DNA of 43,174 nucleotides from a virus, in IMG/VR virus record IMGVR_UViG_3300035701_000079, positions 1 through 43,174 of that record; one strand, given 5' to 3'. The position numbers were made by a program, and so were the translations under genes. Below are positions 1-9,800 of the stretch, one piece after another. Each line of letters opens with the position of its first letter. Positions within the stretch are counted from its first letter, which is position 1. The notes beneath the pieces are model-generated. The model saw only the letters and a list, made by a program, of their open reading frames with translations. It searched no databases and was not told the DNA's origin.

Positions 1-764
1 AGGAATCCTTGGGAGATTTAGGAAAAGATAAATCCCTTGAGCCGATCAAAGATTTTCACGGCCTAACAAAGAGTTATATTGATGCCCAGAAGATGATTGG
101 AGGTTCGATCAGACTTCCGGCAAAGGATGCGAAACCAGAGGATCGGCAGAAGGTTGTCAAAGACATTCTCGGTAAACTCAGGGCGAATGGTGTTCTCGAG
201 AATGTCCCAGAGAGTCCAGATAAGTATGAAATCAAGATGCCAACGATTGAAGGATTCAAAGTCAATGAACCCCTCTTTAATTCCTTCAGGGAATCGGCTC
301 ACAAGTTCGGTGTTACACCTTCTCAAGCCCAAGGAATGTTCGATTGGTATCTGAATTTTCAGGAAGAATCGGATAGACAGGAGCAAACTGCATTTGAAGA
401 AATGAAACAGGGGATGAAGAAAGAATTTGGTGGTCTCTATCCCCGCAAGATGGAGGCCGCAAGAAGGGCAGCGGCAAAGTATCTCGGTGTGGATGGGGAT
501 GAGATTATGAGTCAACTCCCTCCAGCAATCGGGAAAAGATTGGTCATGGCCTTTGCCGAGATAGGTGATCCTCTACTTGAAGATGATTTGATAACCGGAG
601 GGATTCCGGGAGTGGTCACCAAAGAACAGGTCAAGGCAAAAATCGATGCCATGATGAATGATAAGGCGCATCCTCTTAATGACATCAGCCATAGGGGCCA
701 TAAAGACGCAGTAGAAGAGTACACTGCATTACAACAACAATACATTCGCTTAGGCGGGAAATGA
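1..764 (+). CDS. Capsid assembly scaffolding protein, allele A (5' truncated by window edge)
   Basis: This is the T7 gp9-like scaffold that should guide procapsid assembly and leave before or during packaging. The window starts inside the gene: the reading frame is open from base 3, and the first visible codons match residue 41 onwards of the complete copy at 42221-43102. About 26 of roughly 253 aligned residues differ, while the DNA differs far more, so both copies look functional and under purifying selection. The protein is rich in Glu, Lys and Gln and predicted mostly helical, as scaffolds are. It sits just before the capsid genes. A TTG at base 9 could be mistaken for the start, but the alignment shows the gene simply continues upstream. 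Scaffold identity rests on position and composition, not a catalytic motif. Confidence 0.8.
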   Translation, partial: ESLGDLGKDKSLEPIKDFHGLTKSYIDAQKMIGGSIRLPAKDAKPEDRQKVVKDILGKLRANGVLENVPESPDKYEIKMPTIEGFKVNEPLFNSFRESAHKFGVTPSQAQGMFDWYLNFQEESDRQEQTAFEEMKQGMKKEFGGLYPRKMEAARRAAAKYLGVDGDEIMSQLPPAIGKRLVMAFAEIGDPLLEDDLITGGIPGVVTKEQVKAKIDAMMNDKAHPLNDISHRGHKDAVEEYTALQQQYIRLGGK

Positions 765-836
765 GGTTGTTATGTCGATAATGCAAGAAGCAATGTCAAG
801 GGAAGATTGGGATAGATCAGAGAAAGGGTTGCCTCC
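714..836. repeat. Exact terminal direct repeat, left copy (123 bp)
   Basis: Bases 714-836 are identical to 43052-43174, the last bases of the window. They span the end of the scaffold gene and the start of the following gene. Base 713 (a) differs from base 43051 (g), so the exact match starts at 714. This is the closing overlap of a circular or circularly permuted molecule of about 42,338 bp. Confidence 0.9.
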
Positions 837-1170
837 AGTTCCTAAGCAGAAGATTAATAAACCCGAACCTGAAAGACCAAGGGTTGAAAATGAAATAAAG
901 TTTAACGACATTCCTATTAACGATTTTGTAGAACTGGAATATGCAAGAAGGAAAACTGTAAAAAATATTCAGGGAGTTAGTTTTATTGGATACGAGGTCA
1001 GTATGATTCTTGGGCCATTAAAGAGAAAACCGGGAAGGCCAAAGGAATCAGAAAAAGACGATATTCAGGGTGAACCTAAAATCCTAACGGGATGGATGCG
1101 TGAGGGAGACTTTCTTTCCCTGGTTAGGACTTGCAGAAAGAAAATAAACGTACAGGTTATTAACTGGTAA
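772..1170 (+). CDS. Conserved small phage protein between scaffold and capsid genes
   Basis: The product has 132 residues and no fold I recognise. The start ATG follows a GAGGT ribosome site and lies 7 bases after the scaffold stop, so the two genes are probably cotranscribed. The N-terminal third is charged and proline-rich. Around residues 82-88 a basic stretch, KRKPGRP, resembles an AT-hook, which could bind the DNA minor groove; this is a motif resemblance only. The position before the capsid gene suggests a head-assembly or DNA-associated role. The start of a second copy of this gene is seen at 43110 because of the terminal overlap. Confidence 0.75.
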   Translation: MSIMQEAMSREDWDRSEKGLPPVPKQKINKPEPERPRVENEIKFNDIPINDFVELEYARRKTVKNIQGVSFIGYEVSMILGPLKRKPGRPKESEKDDIQGEPKILTGWMREGDFLSLVRTCRKKINVQVINW

Positions 1171-1311
1171 AAGAGCCCGGGAACCCGAAAGGGTCGGCTG
1201 ACACTTGGAAAGACAAGGGTTGGGGCCACCTCAAGGCTTAGAAGAATCCGGTTGGCGGGCAGTTCTTCGATAAATCTCAAATTAAAATTTGGGTTTGAAA
1301 GGAGAACTGCG
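1171..1311 (+). promoter_or_regulatory. Candidate structured leader upstream of the major capsid gene
   Basis: This 141-base non-coding gap can fold into a compact multi-stem RNA. GCCCG (1175-1179) can pair with CGGGC (1256-1260) and enclose three hairpins: ACCC-GAAA-GGGT (1183-1194, GNRA-type loop), CTTG/CAAG (1204-1207 with 1214-1217) and GCC/GGC (1225-1227 with 1235-1237). The capsid ribosome site (AAAGGAG) lies downstream at about 1299-1305. A role in translation or mRNA stability of the most abundant virion protein is inference. The short stems could arise by chance. Confidence 0.35.
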
Positions 1312-2178
1312 ATGGCTGAAACAATAACTGAACTCTACGTAAATCAGTACCAGAACACCATGCGCTTGCTATGCCAGCAAGCGGATTCTCGCCTCGAAGG
1401 AACCACGATCCCTCCAATAAAAATGGAAGGCGAGTACCTTTATTGGGAAAGCCTTGGAGCAACAGAAGCAATTCTTGTGCCTGGTCGTCATTCTGATACC
1501 CCTAATATAGAGCCGGATCATTCAAGAAGGAAGGCTGGGGCGGATTCTTATGTTTGGGCTACCCTTCTTGACAGAAAAGATGCGGCCAGAATGCTTGTTG
1601 ATCCAAAGGGAGCGTATCAGCAAGCCGCAAAAAACGCAATGAACAGGAGAAAGGACAGGATTATTCTTGCGGCCCTTGGTGGAAATGCGTTTATCGGAAC
1701 CGCAGGGACAGCGCTGGCTCTTCCAGCTGCCCAGAAGATTGCTGCTGGTGGAGTTGGCATGACTGTTGCTAAACTCTTGAACGCTAAACAACTTCTTGAC
1801 GAAGCCGAAGTCCCACCGGATGCCCAGAGATATTATGTCTGCCCAACAGAGGATATTATCGATCTATTGGGTACGGTAGAAGTGACAAGTGCGGACTACA
1901 ATACAGTAAGAGCACTTGTTTCCGGTCAGATTGATACCTTCCTGGGTTTCAAGTTTATCCAGACGGAATTGATCTATCAGGAAAATGCTTCTACTACGGC
2001 AGCCTGGTTCTCTTATGCCTACTGCAAAGGGGCAATTGGCTATGGGAACATCGAGGATATCACTGTAAGGTTGACCGAGAGAGCAGACAAGAACTATGCC
2101 TGGCAACCCTATGTTTCCATGGACATGGGAAGCACAAGAGTGGAAGATGTTATGGTCGTGGAAGTGGCGAATGTGTAA
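1312..2178 (+). CDS. Major capsid protein
   Basis: This is the likely HK97-fold head protein, 288 residues, that forms the icosahedral shell. I chose ATG 1312 because a strong AAAGGAG site precedes it; an in-frame ATG at 1252 lacks such a site and falls inside the structured leader. The protein resembles the phage capsid family found downstream of scaffold genes in podoviruses: a basic helix near residues 105-117 (QAAKNAMNRRKDRIILAALG), a Gly/Ala-rich middle, and a C-terminal beta region that ends YVSMDMGSTRVEDVMVVEV. No N-terminal delta domain is evident, in line with the separate scaffold gene. Its neighbours are the scaffold upstream and a putative decoration protein downstream. Confidence 0.85.
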   Translation: MAETITELYVNQYQNTMRLLCQQADSRLEGTTIPPIKMEGEYLYWESLGATEAILVPGRHSDTPNIEPDHSRRKAGADSYVWATLLDRKDAARMLVDPKGAYQQAAKNAMNRRKDRIILAALGGNAFIGTAGTALALPAAQKIAAGGVGMTVAKLLNAKQLLDEAEVPPDAQRYYVCPTEDIIDLLGTVEVTSADYNTVRALVSGQIDTFLGFKFIQTELIYQENASTTAAWFSYAYCKGAIGYGNIEDITVRLTERADKNYAWQPYVSMDMGSTRVEDVMVVEVANV

Positions 2179-2198
2179 AGGTAGTTTTGACAATAACC

Positions 2199-2237
2199 CT
2201 CCGGGTAATCCCTCGGAACATGGAGGGAACCCCGGAG
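2199..2237 (+). other. Stable hairpin after the capsid gene
   Basis: CTCCGG (2199-2204) pairs with CCGGAG (2232-2237), and TCCCTC (2209-2214) pairs with GAGGGA (2223-2228), giving a two-tier stem with an internal loop. No T-run follows, so it is a poor intrinsic terminator. It may protect or process the capsid mRNA, or attenuate transcription. It lies in the 105-base gap before the 2284 gene. Confidence 0.5.
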
Positions 2238-2283
2238 CGTAAGTTCTCCGCGTGAGGTATGAGAACAAAAAAGGAGAAAGATC

Positions 2284-3045
2284 ATGAGAGATTTTAATGT
2301 GAATGGTGAAATTGTTGGGAGACCATATCAGGCCGTGAACGAACAGAGTTTAACCCAGAAATACCCCATTGGCATGAAATATGAAAGTTGGGGAAAGATA
2401 TGGAGATATTCCCGTGCCGTGGCCGGTATTGCTGTAGCCCATAGGTGTGCCTTTAACCTGGCAACTACACCCTGGGATGGTAACGACGATGGTTACTCTA
2501 TCGGTACAGGTGGTGGAGGAGCCGGTACTATTACTGGAGCGGCAGGAGATTCAAGGGTTCTCATTACGACCGCCGCGCATCTCCACACTCTTGACGAATT
2601 CCAGAATGGCATATTAAACGCTTTTCCAACAGAAACATCGAACCAGGTTTGGCAATTTCGGATCATTGGGAATGATCTGGGGTATAATACGACTCATTTT
2701 TGGGCGTATATCGACCCGCCACTTCCTCTCGCTATGGCAGCGGTTCCTTGTGACATACAACCGAGTCCTTACATGAACTGTGCGGATGATGGTACAACGA
2801 GCACGACTGTTGTCTGTGTTCCAGAATTGATTATAACGTCAGGTTATTACTTCTGGGGACAGACCAAGGGACCCTGTTATGTTTCTGGTTATGGAGATAC
2901 CACTGTAAACCAGAGAACTATTGGGGCCAGCATTCCGGGTGGAGGTTCTATGGCTTACGCAACAATCGGGAAGCAGTGTATTGGATGGATGATCGGAAAC
3001 AACGTGACAGCCGATGATTCAACCATTATGTTGATGTTGGAGTAA
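2284..3045 (+). CDS. Putative head decoration or structural protein
   Basis: The product has 253 residues, with no signal peptide and no catalytic motif that I recognise. It follows the major capsid gene and has its own strong ribosome site (AAAGGAG). The sequence is rich in Gly, Thr, aromatic and beta-prone residues, with a Gly-rich loop near residues 78-90 (GTGGGGAGTITGAAG) and six cysteines. Its position and an abundance-type ribosome site suggest a head-decoration or second capsid-associated protein. It could instead be a head-fibre protein. Confidence 0.55.
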   Translation: MRDFNVNGEIVGRPYQAVNEQSLTQKYPIGMKYESWGKIWRYSRAVAGIAVAHRCAFNLATTPWDGNDDGYSIGTGGGGAGTITGAAGDSRVLITTAAHLHTLDEFQNGILNAFPTETSNQVWQFRIIGNDLGYNTTHFWAYIDPPLPLAMAAVPCDIQPSPYMNCADDGTTSTTVVCVPELIITSGYYFWGQTKGPCYVSGYGDTTVNQRTIGASIPGGGSMAYATIGKQCIGWMIGNNVTADDSTIMLMLE

Positions 3046-3061
3046 ACCTTAAAACCTTAGC

Positions 3062-3086
3062 GGGGGAACCGAGGTTCCCCCCTTTT
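3062..3086 (+). terminator. Probable intrinsic terminator after the capsid module
   Basis: GGGGGAACC (3062-3070) pairs perfectly with GGTTCCCCC (3073-3081) around a two-base centre (realistically a CGAG loop), followed by the short run CTTTT. The stem is very strong but the T-run is short, so it may work as a partial terminator that lowers expression of the accessory genes relative to capsid. Confidence 0.6.
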
Positions 3087-3102
3087 CCAAAAGGAGAGGG
3101 TT

Positions 3103-3258
3103 ATGGCTACAAAAGCGGATAAGGCAGAAGAACTACGAGAAGAAAAAGCCGAACAGAAGAGAGAAGATAAGGCAGAAACAAAAAGACTTGGAAAAGATCA
3201 GCAGGAAAAGAACGAACAACACAGGGCTTTTTTGAAAAGATTTGTAGAAGCAAAATAG
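3103..3258 (+). CDS. Small highly charged helical protein
   Basis: This short gene encodes 51 residues starting at ATG 3103, behind an AAGGAGAGGG ribosome site. About half of the residues are Lys, Glu, Arg, Asp or Gln, in a pattern expected for one long amphipathic helix or coiled coil. I recognise no family. The small size, strong ribosome site and location after the capsid terminator fit a minor structural or assembly-chaperone protein. Confidence 0.6.
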   Translation: MATKADKAEELREEKAEQKREDKAETKRLGKDQQEKNEQHRAFLKRFVEAK

Positions 3259-3269
3259 GTAAGGGAATT

Positions 3270-3545
3270 ATGCCTGCTTTTTTGATAAAGAATTTCCCCA
3301 CATTTGAAGAAATTTCAAAATACTTGAATGAAATTCTGGCTATGATTCCGCATGGACCCCCTGGCCCACAGGGAGAGCAAGGAATTCAGGGTATTAAAGG
3401 AGAACCAGGTTCCACTAAAGATTGTTGGCCTATTGATTCTGTATTCTCCTGTGTAGTCGATACCGATCCCGAGAAACTGTTTGGATTCGGTAAATGGGAA
3501 CTGGTAGCAAAAGAACCATTCTATGCTTGGCAAAGAAAGGAATAA
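3270..3545 (+). CDS. Short collagen-like phage structural protein
   Basis: The product has 91 residues. Residues 1-27 form a helical head. Residues 29-47 are about six Gly-X-Y triplets (GPPGPQGEQGIQGIKGEPG), the collagen pattern that lets phage fibre proteins trimerise. The C-terminal 40 residues, with LFGFGKWELV near 75 and a final YAWQRK, resemble the end domain seen in tail-collar and baseplate-type proteins. It should therefore be a small trimeric fibre or collar component. It belongs to the same run as the following exported protein. No export signal is visible here. Confidence 0.6.
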   Translation: MPAFLIKNFPTFEEISKYLNEILAMIPHGPPGPQGEQGIQGIKGEPGSTKDCWPIDSVFSCVVDTDPEKLFGFGKWELVAKEPFYAWQRKE

Positions 3546-3556
3546 GGAGGTTTGAA

Positions 3557-3886
3557 ATGAAGAAATTTCTATTGATATTGCTGTTGATATTAATTAGCGC
3601 ATCCATTGTCATGGCAGATTCTTATGAATCGATCACGGTTGCAGGAACCTCCATCGGTCTAACCACTGCAACGTATGGCAGGGCAACATGGGGGATATGT
3701 AGGGTTGAAACAGCGGAGATCCGCTATACAATGGATGGGGCAACTACCCCGACGGATGCGATAGGGGTTCTGTTAGAACCCTTTGAGTGGGTTATCCTGA
3801 ATAACCCTGACCAGTTGCGTAACTTTAGGGCGATAAGGACGACAGGGACTTCAGGATACCTGAAATGCCATTACTTCCAACGATAA
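3557..3886 (+). CDS. Small protein with Sec signal peptide
   Basis: The product has 109 residues. ATG 3557 follows AAGGAGG at ideal spacing; an earlier in-frame start lies inside the previous gene and would hide the signal peptide. Residues 1-20 are a textbook Sec signal: MKK, a Leu/Ile-rich core, and a cut after VMA. The mature part (about 89 residues) is beta-rich and ends TSGYLKCHYFQR. I recognise no family. It is 14 bases upstream of the giant fibre gene, which has a similar signal, so both may be exported and act together. A phage structural protein with a cleavable signal is unusual. Confidence 0.65.
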   Translation: MKKFLLILLLILISASIVMADSYESITVAGTSIGLTTATYGRATWGICRVETAEIRYTMDGATTPTDAIGVLLEPFEWVILNNPDQLRNFRAIRTTGTSGYLKCHYFQR

Positions 3887-3899
3887 TAGGAGAATCGAG

Positions 3900-6800
3900 A
3901 TGAAGAAGATCATTGTTTGTTTGCTCATGGCTTTGACCTTTTTGTGTGTCCAGACCACTTTCGCACAAATGCGACCTATGCCACCCCCTGTAGTGCCAAT
4001 ACGGGCCCTCGACTGCTCCCCGTTTATAACGGAGGGCATGATATGTTGGGATACCGACAATGACAAACTCTATGTTGGCACGGGTGCTGCCGCCTTGGAA
4101 TTGGGGACGGCAGGGGCGACTACATTTCTTGCCTTAACTGATACCCCAGCTTCCTATGCTACCTTTGGTGGACAATATGTGAAGGTAAACGCAGGGGCGA
4201 CGGCCTTGGAATTTACCGCTGCCACCGTAGCCGGACACACAATCTTGGATTCTACTGTTCATACGGATGCTCTCACCGGCACGGTTGTCAGGGGAGATCT
4301 TATTATTGGGAACTCAACCCCGAAATGGTCACGTTTGGCTAAATCTGCATCTGGCTCAGGACTTATTTCTGGAACAAACGATATTGGATGGTCATCGTGG
4401 TACACATTTGGTACGGCTGCTCAGTCCTATACTTTCCCGACTACTACGCAGTATTTAGCTCCAAATCCCTTAACAACGATAGGGGATCTTCCTTATGCGA
4501 ATTCGACAGCTACTCCTGCAGGATACGGTAGGATTGCTGCTGTGGCAATAGGACAGGTGCTTGCATCAGCAGGAACCGGAACCGCTCCAGTATGGTCGGC
4601 ATCTCCACAGGTTACTTCCATTGAGTTAGGTCATGCTACGGATACTACGTTGGCAAGATCCGCTGCCGGGATTGTTACAATAGAAGGAGCGTATGTTGCA
4701 TTGAATCCGGCAACTACAATAGGTGATCTTATCTACGCTTCCTCTACGGCTACCCCTGCCGCTCTAAGCAGGTTGGCCGATGTAGCGGCTGGAAGTTATC
4801 TTAGATCAGGAGGGGTAGGGGCTGCTCCACTTTGGTCAACTCTTCTCCTACCGAATTCTGGTACAATCTACAAACTTGCAGCTTACACGGCAGCTAACAC
4901 TTTGACTGAGTTGGGTGCTGTGGGAGCAACCGGACAACTCCTTGTCGGGGCGACAGGAGGTATCCCAACATGGTCAGTCACGACCCTCACAGACGGAACG
5001 AATGCCTTTACCATCACAAATGGAACAGTATCCTTTCTTGTAAACACCTCTGGCACGATTGGAAGTGCAGCCTATACATCAGCAGGTGCTTACTCTCCAA
5101 TAGCAGGTTCATCCAGTATTGTAACGGTTGGGGCCTTAACAGCCGGTTCTCTTGCCACTGGCTTTACTCCAGTAACGGTGCCACTTGGGGGCACCGGGGC
5201 ATCTACTTACGCTCTAAATGGTGTTCTTTATGGAAATGCTGCCAATGCCATTGGAGTGACAGCAATCGGGGCTGAAGGTCAGTTGCTTCGGGTTGGGGCT
5301 TCACCATTTGTGCCAGCCTGGACAACCGCTACCTGGCCTGCCACGGTTGCCGATGGATCAGTCTTGGCCACTAATGCCGCTAACACTATGTCTGCTATCA
5401 CGTGGCACGCTGCAGGGACAAAGGTTCTAACCAATGCTTCCGGTACGATTTCATGGGAAGATGCGGCGGCTCCAGGGGCTCACGCCATTGTTGGAGCATC
5501 ACATACGTTAGCAGCCGCCACCGCCGGAACGATCTTACGGGCGAGCGCCGCCGATGCCTTTACGTGGACTACTTCCACGTTTGCCGATACTTATGCCGTA
5601 GGGACTGTCCTTCACGCAGGGACGGCGAATACTATTACTGGTCTTGCTCCAGGAGCCATTGGATCCTTCCTGATGTCTAACGGTACAGGGGCTGCACTTA
5701 CTTACCTAGCTCCTGGTGCCGCTACCTACATATTAGTTGGTGCCGGAGTGACCACTATTCCCGTGTGGACAGCCCCAACAGGTACAGGATCTCCAGTGTT
5801 GGGAACATCCCCTACCTTCACGACTCAACTCACAACCCCCAAAATTGCAAGTGTTGGAAATCTTACAATCGATGCCGTCAACGCTGCTGCCAACTCTACC
5901 GTTGCTATTGGAAATTCAGCGGCTACGTACGTGGCGGATGTAACAGTAGACGGTGGCTTAGAAATAGAGGGACTTTTAAAGGCTGGAACATCACATACTA
6001 CCCTCACGGATGCAGCAGGGAAGGTTCTTTCGGCGGCCCTTAACACGGTTGCCGTGGGTCAGGGGGGAACCGGAGCGACGAGTTTTACTGCTAACAGTTA
6101 TCTCAAGGGAAATACGACATCAGCCCTGATTGAAAGAACCTATAATGAAGTCAAGACCGACCTTTCCCTTAATAATGTAGAGAATACGGCCCTGAGCACT
6201 TGGACTGGTGCAGCTACCATTGCCACAGTCGGAACAATTTCATCTGGTGTATGGACAGGAACCGCAATTACCGCCGTAAGGGGTGGGACTGGACAGACCG
6301 CCTATACAATAGGGGATCTCCTTTATGCAGATAGTACGACTACATTGGGGAAACTTGGAATCGGGACTTCTGGATACGTCCTTACGTCAGCCGGTGCTGG
6401 TGCTGCTCCTGCCTGGGCAACTCCTGCAGCCGCCGCAGCCCATGTTCTTGATAGTGCCTCTCATACAATTACCGGGAAAACAGCCGGTCAGGTCCTACGG
6501 GCAACCGCAGCGACAACCTTTGGATTCTCGACCTCAACATTTGCCGATACCTACACCATAGGAGGACTTCTTGTTGCCTCTGGTGCCAACACAGTTACGG
6601 GTTTGGCTACCGGAACAAATGGTCAGATTCTTTTAGGTGTTACAGGGGCCGTTCCAGCATGGGGTACTGATCTTGCAACAGCAACGACCATAGGAACTGC
6701 CTACATTCACAGGGTAGGCGGAACGGACGTTGCGGTAGCAGATGGAGGGACTGGTAAATCGACCTATACCCTTTACTCCATCCCCTATATGTCTGGAACT

Positions 6801-9800
6801 ACAACCTTTGGAGAAATTGCGATCGGGACAGCCGGTCAATACTTAAAAACAAATGCAGGTGCAAATGGTTATGATTGGGGGACTCCTGCTGGAGCCGGTG
6901 ATGTTATATCGGTGGGTGACTGTACTGACGGGGCCTGTCTTGATGCCCATGATGCGGGAGCAGGGACCTACATCGATCTCTATAGTGCCACCGCCATTAC
7001 CAGATTAGTCAATACATCTGGAGTGATGGAAGCCAAGGTGGGAGCCACTGCCGCCTACGCGAGTTTCAAGGCGGCCGACATTACCACCGTGGCCGTCAAC
7101 GGCTCCAACAGGCTCACCATCACCAACAACACGGCCATCGCGCCCACGGCTTCCGTCAACGAAATCTACCCGGAAGCGAATATCTGGAAAATAAACGAGA
7201 ATGGCACGGAATACTCAATAGTTCTTGGTGCAACAGGCAGCCCGATAAAGTTTGCCGGTGCCTTGACTTCGGGGGGAATCCCGTATGCGAGTGCGGCCAA
7301 TACGATAACCTCAACCGGCGCCCTCACTCAGTATGGCGTCCTTTACGGAGGCGGCGCGGGGAATCCTCCGGTTGCCGTCACTCCCGGAACCACGGGTCAG
7401 GTCTTGGCCGGCACAACGGGCGGCGCCCCTATATTCACTAACCTTGCGACCCTGAATACACCTTCAAGGGGCGGCACCGGCGTTGCACAGGCAAGCGACC
7501 TGAGTACCATCACAATCACCGGGGCCTATCCCCTCACCATGACGCTCGGGGTTGCCACAAGCGTAAATTACAGCAACTTCCCGTCAGGTGTCAGCACCTA
7601 CATCAAACCCTCCGCCACAACCATCGTTCCTATCGGCGGAGACATCAACACCTACATCACCGCAGCAACGGCAGGCGATACCCTGATGCTCTCCTCCGGC
7701 ACCTACACTATCACCTCCGCCATCAACGTGAGCAAACAACTAAACATCGTGGGCCAGGGAAGTGCCGGCCAAATATCAGCACTTGAAACAGATGTTCATG
7801 GAACACGCATCAACGTAGCCACCGCCGGCATCGACGCATTTAACATCACGTCCAGCAACGTCAGGATTGCCCATTTATCCCTCGATTTCACTTCCGCTGC
7901 AACAGGCACCACCAGGGGATTCGTTGTAGCAAACAACCTTGATGGAATTACCTTCAACAATGTGGATGTGAACTTTGCTTCGTGTGCCGGGGCTAAGACG
8001 GCATTTGATATTCTTGGTTCAACGGCAGTTATCCGAGCCTGCACATTCAATGTGACCTCCAACAACCTTGCTGCCCTTGGAGTCTACTACCACAATGACA
8101 GCTCCACTACCGGGGCAAAGGTTCTCGACGTATATCTCACCTACGGTCATTGCATAGCAGGAAACACGAGAAGCAGCGCATACTGGACCTACAACAACAA
8201 TGACACAGATTTAATCACGATGAACATTTACAACTCCACGGGATACAGCGCCACCGGCACAGCCAACGACGATGCCGCAGCCACAACTTCAACCACGAGT
8301 AGTGCTGCCCGAATGAACGTGTATGGATGCTTCCTGAGTGGTGCAGATGCAGACGTATCCCAGGGGGGAACCAACACCATCACGATCTACGGAGGAATCC
8401 TCGTCAACAACACCACGGCAGGATCTCCCACATACGGAGGCACGGTAGCAGCTTCGGCCTTTACTGGCACCATCACCAACGCAACTAACGTGTCAATGCT
8501 CAACGAGTCCACGGACACAACCTGTTTCCCGGCTTTCCTCACGGACAGCACCCCTGGAAACTTCCCCTTAAAGACCGTTTCAACCCTGACGTTCAATTCA
8601 AATACCGGGGCGCTTGGCGCGACCTCTTTTTCGGGAAGCGCATCGGGATTGACAAGCCTTCCGGCAGCGAATTTACTCATAGCGTCCCAGGCGGTAGGAG
8701 ATCTGCTTTATGCCTCAAGCGGAACGGTATGGTCGAGATTGCCTGATGTAGCGGCAGGACAGCCGCTTCTTTCCGGCGGGGTAACGACGGCGCCCGCATA
8801 CGCAGGATACACCTTCGCGGGTACGGCGTCGCAAACCTACACCTTCCCGACGACAACGGGATATTTAGCGCCGAACCCATTGACCACCATCGGCGATATT
8901 CCATACGCAAACACTACGGCAACTCCCGCAGCTTACGGCAGGATAGCGGCCGTGGCTGCCGGACAGGTGCTTACGTCGGCCGGTACAGGCACGGTGCCTG
9001 CATGGTCGGCAAGTCCTTCCATCACCGCCTTAACGGTGACGGGTGCCAATCCTGGAATCGTTCTCGGAACCGCCTCCGGTAACAGGGGCGAGATTCTTCT
9101 TCACAACGCTTCCAATGCTTATCATTTCGAGATTTTCTCAGGAGCAAGCGGCGCAGATCTTAGCTGGACCCTGCCCATCGCGGCGCCGGCAGGCAACAGT
9201 TACCTTGTGACTGCCGCCACAACCGGAGCATTGAGTTACACCAACCCCGATACTTTCTCCGTGAAGGCCGGGTCATCCAGTATCGTCACCGTCGGCGCAT
9301 TGTCGGCCGGCTCTCTCGCAAGCGGTTTTACTCCGGTCACGGTGCCGCTTGGAGGAACGGGGGCGTCCACTTACGCCCTTAACGGCGTCCTCTACGGAAA
9401 TGCCGCAAACGCAATCGGTGTCACAGCGATAGGTGCTGAAGGCAATATTTTAGTTGTTGGAGCATCTCCCTTCGTTCCAGCGTGGTCAGCGGGTACAGGG
9501 ACGGGAGTACCAGCGAGAGGAACCTCTCCTGTATTCACGACCTCGATCCTTCCCTCTGCGGCAGGAGCCACGGCAATAGGTACAACCGCTCTTCCCTTTT
9601 CCAGTATCTTCATAGGGGATGCTGCAACTAACAATGTGCAACTTATCAATACGGCGGCTGCAAGTGCGGTAGTCTTAACCCTTCCCTCGACCTCTGGAAC
9701 TCTTGCAAGATTGGAAGATAAGATTTCAGATCTTGCCGCTGTAACTTCAGCAGAATTGTATGGGAAGGTAAGTGATGAGACGGGATCAGCTTCAGGTTCT

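Noticed and set aside
1-764. Genuine tandem duplication of the scaffold gene
   Set aside because: The gap-free alignment at a single offset and the identical continuation into the next gene fit overlapping ends of one molecule better than two neighbouring genes.
1252-1311. Earlier in-frame ATG for the major capsid protein
   Set aside because: It lacks a ribosome site and would add 20 residues encoded by the structured leader; ATG 1312 has a strong AAAGGAG.
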